From JACMJP01 sp046160675 (GTDB lineage Bacteria > Bacteroidota > Bacteroidia > Chitinophagales > BACL12): 17,344 nt of DNA. The position numbers and the translations under genes are program-made. Shown here piece by piece: positions 16,270 through 17,344 of the stretch. The first letter of the stretch is position 1. Every line of letters starts with the position of its first letter. The stretch lies in NCBI GenBank assembly GCA_046160675.1, contig JBJXHH010000003.1, positions 1-17,344 of the forward strand, read 5' to 3'. The notes beneath the pieces were generated by a model. That model was not told the origin of the DNA, searched no databases, and saw nothing but the letters and a program-made list of their open reading frames with translations.

Positions 16270-16649
16270 CAGGCTGAGATCATTGCAAGGTAAGCATCGG
16301 CCGTCATTAGTGTTTCCATTTCCACTACATTCGTCATCTCCACTTTTATCATCCACCCCTTTTTGTAGGGATCTGAGTTAATCACTTCCGGAGCATTCTC
16401 CAGTTCAGGGTTAAGTTCTATGACCTTGCCGGATACAGGCATAAACAGATCACTCACAGTTTTTACAGCCTCCACTGTGCCGAATATTTCTTCACGGGCA
16501 ATAGTTTCTCCAACGGTTTGAACATCTACATATACAATATCACCAAGCTCTCGTTGTGCGAAATCTGTGATTCCTATGGTTGCAATATTTCCATCAAGGA
16601 TTACCCATTCATGATCTTTCGTGTATTTAAAGTTTTGCGGAACATTCAT
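16269..16649 (-). CDS. gcvH: glycine cleavage system H protein
   Basis: Lipoyl carrier of the glycine cleavage complex, 126 residues, the usual length. It shuttles the aminomethyl group between GcvP, GcvT and the lipoamide dehydrogenase. Family motifs: YTKDHEWV (9-16), GITDFAQRELGDIVYV (26-41), lipoylation site K63 in FGTVEAVKTVSDLFMPVSG, then NPELENAPEVINSDPYKKGWM. All key residues are present. No gcvP or gcvT in the window, so the system is dispersed, as is common in Bacteroidota. Overlaps the downstream VanZ-like gene by one base. Confidence 0.97.
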   Translation of the reverse strand: MNVPQNFKYTKDHEWVILDGNIATIGITDFAQRELGDIVYVDVQTVGETIAREEIFGTVEAVKTVSDLFMPVSGKVIELNPELENAPEVINSDPYKKGWMIKVEMTNVVEMETLMTADAYLAMISA

Positions 16650-16671
16650 ACGGTTACAGTTTTAATGTTGG

Positions 16672-16700
16672 CGAAGGTAAAGGTTTTTTGAAAACAGCAA
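16672..16700 (-). promoter_or_regulatory. candidate promoter of gcvH-vanZ
   Basis: On the minus strand TTG (16700-16698), spacer 18 nt, TACCTTCG (16679-16672), one mismatch to TAnnTTTG. Predicted start near 16665, leaving a leader of about 15 nt before the ATG. Good placement, moderate match. Confidence 0.4.
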
Positions 16701-17037
16701 GAAGCCGGTAATAAATATAATTCGGAAGGTTAGGACATACTACGCAATAAAGAACTTGTGTAAGAATTCAAGGGCTGTTCCCCCAATAGTAGGACATGAT
16801 TAGCATAGAAGCCACTTGCAAGCTGGATCTAATGTTGTCGTTTTCAGGTTGAAAGTTTATAAAGGTTGAGGGAATACAAAAGTAAAGGGCAAAAAAAGCA
16901 ACAGGCTAAATAATTTCTCCTACTTGATTTTCAGTGTATTAAAAGAACTTAAAGTAAATACCTGTGCTACTATCATGGATAGAAACCTTGAAGGCTGATT
17001 ATGTTGTAACGAAATTAATCTTAACAAGGAGTAATGG
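16701..17037. other. intergenic region without a recognisable gene
   Basis: About 340 bp between the gcvH promoter and a hairpin terminator. No open frame of convincing length or composition on either strand. The octamer TAGGACAT-like sequence recurs (near 16731 and 16790) but without wider repeat structure. A minus-strand frame of about 45 codons without ATG (about 16890-16770) looks like chance. No riboswitch, tRNA or insertion-sequence end recognised. Confidence 0.5.
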
Positions 17038-17068
17038 AAAACGGCGCCCGTTTCTAAAGCGCCGTTTT
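17038..17068. terminator. strong hairpin, probably bidirectional terminator
   Basis: AAAACGGCGC (17038-17047) and GCGCCGTTTT (17059-17068) are perfect inverse complements: a 10-bp stem with an 11-nt loop. The GC-rich core flanked by A4/T4 is the usual bidirectional intrinsic terminator shape. No clear gene runs into it from the left on the plus strand, or from the right on the minus strand within the window. Confidence 0.7.
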
Positions 17069-17073
17069 CAGGT

Positions 17074-17295
17074 TTGGGTGTTTGTTTGATTAAAAATAAA
17101 TATCACTCACGAAGCTATAGCATACGCAATGTTTATCTACATCAGCAAACGGGAAAATGTTACAGGGAAATTTGGGGGATATTTTTACTTTGTATTTTAA
17201 TAAAAGCCTTTTCAGGTCATTTTAATGAGGGTTTTGGCTTATTATCTTACATTTTTATAATCGCCCCTGCCCTGCTATTTTTGCGGCACTTATAA
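17074..17295 (+). CDS. hypothetical small membrane protein (doubtful)
   Basis: Open frame of 73 codons. The first 30 residues are polar and unlike any family I know; the last 42 contain two hydrophobic stretches (about 34-45 and 54-71). The stop is 1 bp before the next ATG, which would suit an operon. Against it: the start lies only 6 bp after the hairpin terminator, no promoter or in-frame internal ATG is visible, and AT-rich DNA easily gives hydrophobic frames. It may be spurious. Confidence 0.22.
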   Translation: MGVCLIKNKYHSRSYSIRNVYLHQQTGKCYREIWGIFLLCILIKAFSGHFNEGFGLLSYIFIIAPALLFLRHL

Positions 17296-17296
17296 A

Positions 17297-17344
17297 ATGA
17301 CGCTCAGCCAGGTATTTTTCTATGTTTTAAGTGCAGTTGCCATC
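17297..17344 (+). CDS. start of a membrane protein, possibly NADH-quinone oxidoreductase subunit J (3' partial)
   Basis: ATG at 17297 opens a frame that runs off the window after 16 codons: MTLSQVFFYVLSAVAI. This is the start of a membrane helix and resembles the N-terminus of NuoJ proteins of Bacteroidota, which begin with a short polar stretch and a helix of the FYxLSAxAI kind. Sixteen residues cannot prove it, and a nuoI gene, normally just upstream of nuoJ, is absent. That the frame is a real gene start is likely; the name is a guess. Confidence 0.4.
   Translation, partial: MTLSQVFFYVLSAVAI

Noticed and set aside
16270..16356. 29-residue N-terminal extension of the VanZ-like protein
   Set aside because: It is polar, out-of-frame gcvH coding sequence; the start at 16269 overlaps the gcvH stop in the usual TGATG way.

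Overview
The window reads as chromosomal DNA of a member of the Bacteroidota, most likely Chitinophagales/Cytophagales-like. The evidence is: a type A and a type B type IX secretion (T9SS) sorting domain, AT-rich DNA, starts without clear Shine-Dalgarno sequences, a textbook Bacteroidota promoter (TTTG-N20-TACATTTG) in front of a tRNA, and a crtI-crtB-crtYcd-crtZ carotenoid cluster of the kind found in this phylum. No phage, insertion sequence, CRISPR array or defence system is visible. Most of the window is ordinary core and secretome content.

Layout. 1-1554 (+): 3' part of a secreted FG-GAP/VCBS repeat protein with a UnbV/ASPIC module and T9SS type A tail. 1559-2173 (-): zinc-ribbon membrane protein. 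2228-5332 (-): large secreted protein with an N-terminal beta domain, six ~80-residue Ig-like repeats and a gliding-motility (CHU_C, type B) tail. 5506-5660 (-): tRNA-Asn(GTT) with its own promoter and terminator. 5774-6694 (+): PfkB-family sugar kinase. 6699-7660 (-): WecD-like GNAT acetyltransferase translationally coupled to a small cytochrome b5-like protein. 7781-9955 (+): two-gene ABC-2 exporter. 9956-13900 (-): five-gene run DUF4286-crtI-crtB-crtYcd-crtZ. 13997-15802 (-): secreted TPR protein. 15895-16649 (-): gcvH coupled to a VanZ-like membrane protein. 16650-17037: no recognisable gene. 17038-17068: hairpin terminator. 17297-17344 (+): first 16 codons of a membrane protein, possibly nuoJ.

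How the genes work together. The crt run encodes each step from two GGPP to zeaxanthin: CrtB makes phytoene, CrtI desaturates it to lycopene, the fused CrtYcd cyclase makes beta-carotene and CrtZ hydroxylates it. The GGPP synthase (crtE) is not in the window. GcvH is the lipoyl carrier of the glycine cleavage system. The two T9SS cargo proteins are likely surface-displayed or released.

Three start sites were moved inward from the longest open frame: crtYcd to 11148 and vanZ to 16269 because these give ATGA/TGATG stop-start overlaps with the upstream gene, and the TPR gene to 15802 because that gives a cleaner signal peptide. I did not find a convincingly undescribed system. The best leads are the GNAT/cytochrome b5 coupled pair, the 20-bp-spaced direct repeats in the divergent promoter region next to it, and the DUF4286 gene at the head of the carotenoid operon.
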